Shown here piece by piece: positions 5,937 through 6,261 of a stretch of DNA of 6,261 bases; position 1 is the first letter of the stretch; every line of letters starts with the position of its first letter. A model generated the notes under the pieces. That model saw only the letters and a program-made list of their open reading frames with translations. It had not been told where the DNA came from and searched no databases. This DNA comes from Pseudomonadales bacterium (lineage in GTDB: Bacteria; Pseudomonadota; Gammaproteobacteria; Pseudomonadales; Moraxellaceae): contig JABEVH010000211.1 of assembly GCA_013043915.1 (NCBI GenBank), positions 1 to 6,261 on the forward strand, read 5' to 3'. Both the position numbers and the translations under genes were made by a program.

Positions 5937-6261
5937 TCATTCGGTAAAAAAACGAGCCACCAGGCTATTGACAGCCCATTCAACACGGAGTATCCGTGGC
6001 CCCATGCTGATGGCACGCATCCCTTGATCTGCCATCAGCGCCAATTCAAAGGGAATAAATCCACCCTCAGGCCCCAGCGCCAGCACACAGGGAGCATTCC
6101 ATCCAACAGGACAAGCTGCCGAACTCCCTGGATGAGCCACCCATCCTGGGCGGCCCTGCAATAAGTCAGGCAATTCATCTTCTATAAACGGCCGAAAACG
6201 AGAACGCAGCTCAACTTGCGGCAATATCGTATCCCGTGCCTGCATTAAGCCCAGCATCAAC
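5937..6261 (-). CDS. rsmE: 16S rRNA (uracil-1498-N3)-methyltransferase RsmE, C-terminal part, 5' end outside window
   Basis: RsmE methylates U1498 of 16S rRNA using S-adenosylmethionine and has a SPOUT fold with a C-terminal knot. About 107 codons are visible, of roughly 240 in the family, and the frame is open through the right edge, so the TTG at 6260 and ATG at 6257 are internal codons rather than the start. The segment GLMQARDTILPQVELRSRF followed by FIEDELP is typical of the middle of this family. GPEGGF (codons at about 6074-6057) and GPRILRVE (about 6002-5979) form the cofactor-binding knot, and the protein ends in ARFFTE at the TGA 5937-5939. One oddity is the Trp after RVE, where the family usually has Thr. 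The weak repeat downstream is not a convincing terminator. Confidence 0.88.
   Translation of the reverse strand, partial: LMLGLMQARDTILPQVELRSRFRPFIEDELPDLLQGRPGWVAHPGSSAACPVGWNAPCVLALGPEGGFIPFELALMADQGMRAISMGPRILRVEWAVNSLVARFFTE

Noticed and set aside
1..6261. Mobile elements, CRISPR arrays, tRNA or rRNA genes
   Set aside because: No transposase or integrase motif, regularly spaced repeat array, cloverleaf or rRNA-like segment was seen on either strand.

Overview
The window looks like ordinary chromosome from a proteobacterium of moderate GC content. The ferredoxin-NADP reductase closely resembles the Azotobacter-type enzymes of gamma- and betaproteobacteria. The PgaB, class III PhaC-like and RsmE proteins also fit Gammaproteobacteria or Acidithiobacillia. 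A fused glucosylglycerol-phosphate phosphatase/synthase suggests an organism that makes the osmolyte glucosylglycerol, so salt or osmotic stress is probably part of its life. The genus cannot be fixed from this sequence alone.

Layout: positions 1-1086 (minus) hold the N-terminal half of a GgpPS-type fusion, a HAD phosphatase followed by the start of a GT20 synthase, running off the left edge. Positions 1234-3153 (minus) hold a full-length PgaB-like periplasmic protein. Its C-terminal glycoside hydrolase domain looks intact, but its N-terminal deacetylase domain has lost the metal-binding residues. Positions 3154-3471 are a divergent intergenic region rich in inverted repeats. Positions 3472-4566 (plus) encode a class III PhaC-like alpha/beta hydrolase with Ser in place of the synthase Cys. 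Positions 4668-5444 (plus) encode ferredoxin-NADP reductase, followed by a strong Rho-independent terminator at about 5576-5618. Positions 5445-5936 hold no intact gene but contain a frameshifted small gene on the minus strand. Positions 5937-6261 (minus) are the C-terminal part of the 16S rRNA methyltransferase RsmE, running off the right edge.

How the genes relate: the two left-hand minus-strand genes both act on carbohydrates, an osmolyte and an exopolysaccharide. They could be co-transcribed, but the 147-base gap holds a terminator-like inverted repeat and a palindrome, so separate control is as likely. The PhaC-like gene and fpr point the same way, but fpr has its own candidate promoter. 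The most notable observations are the PgaB with a dismantled deacetylase site and no pgaA/C/D beside it, the Ser-type PhaC homologue, and the structured intergenic region at 3252-3424. No mobile element, CRISPR array, tRNA or rRNA was seen.
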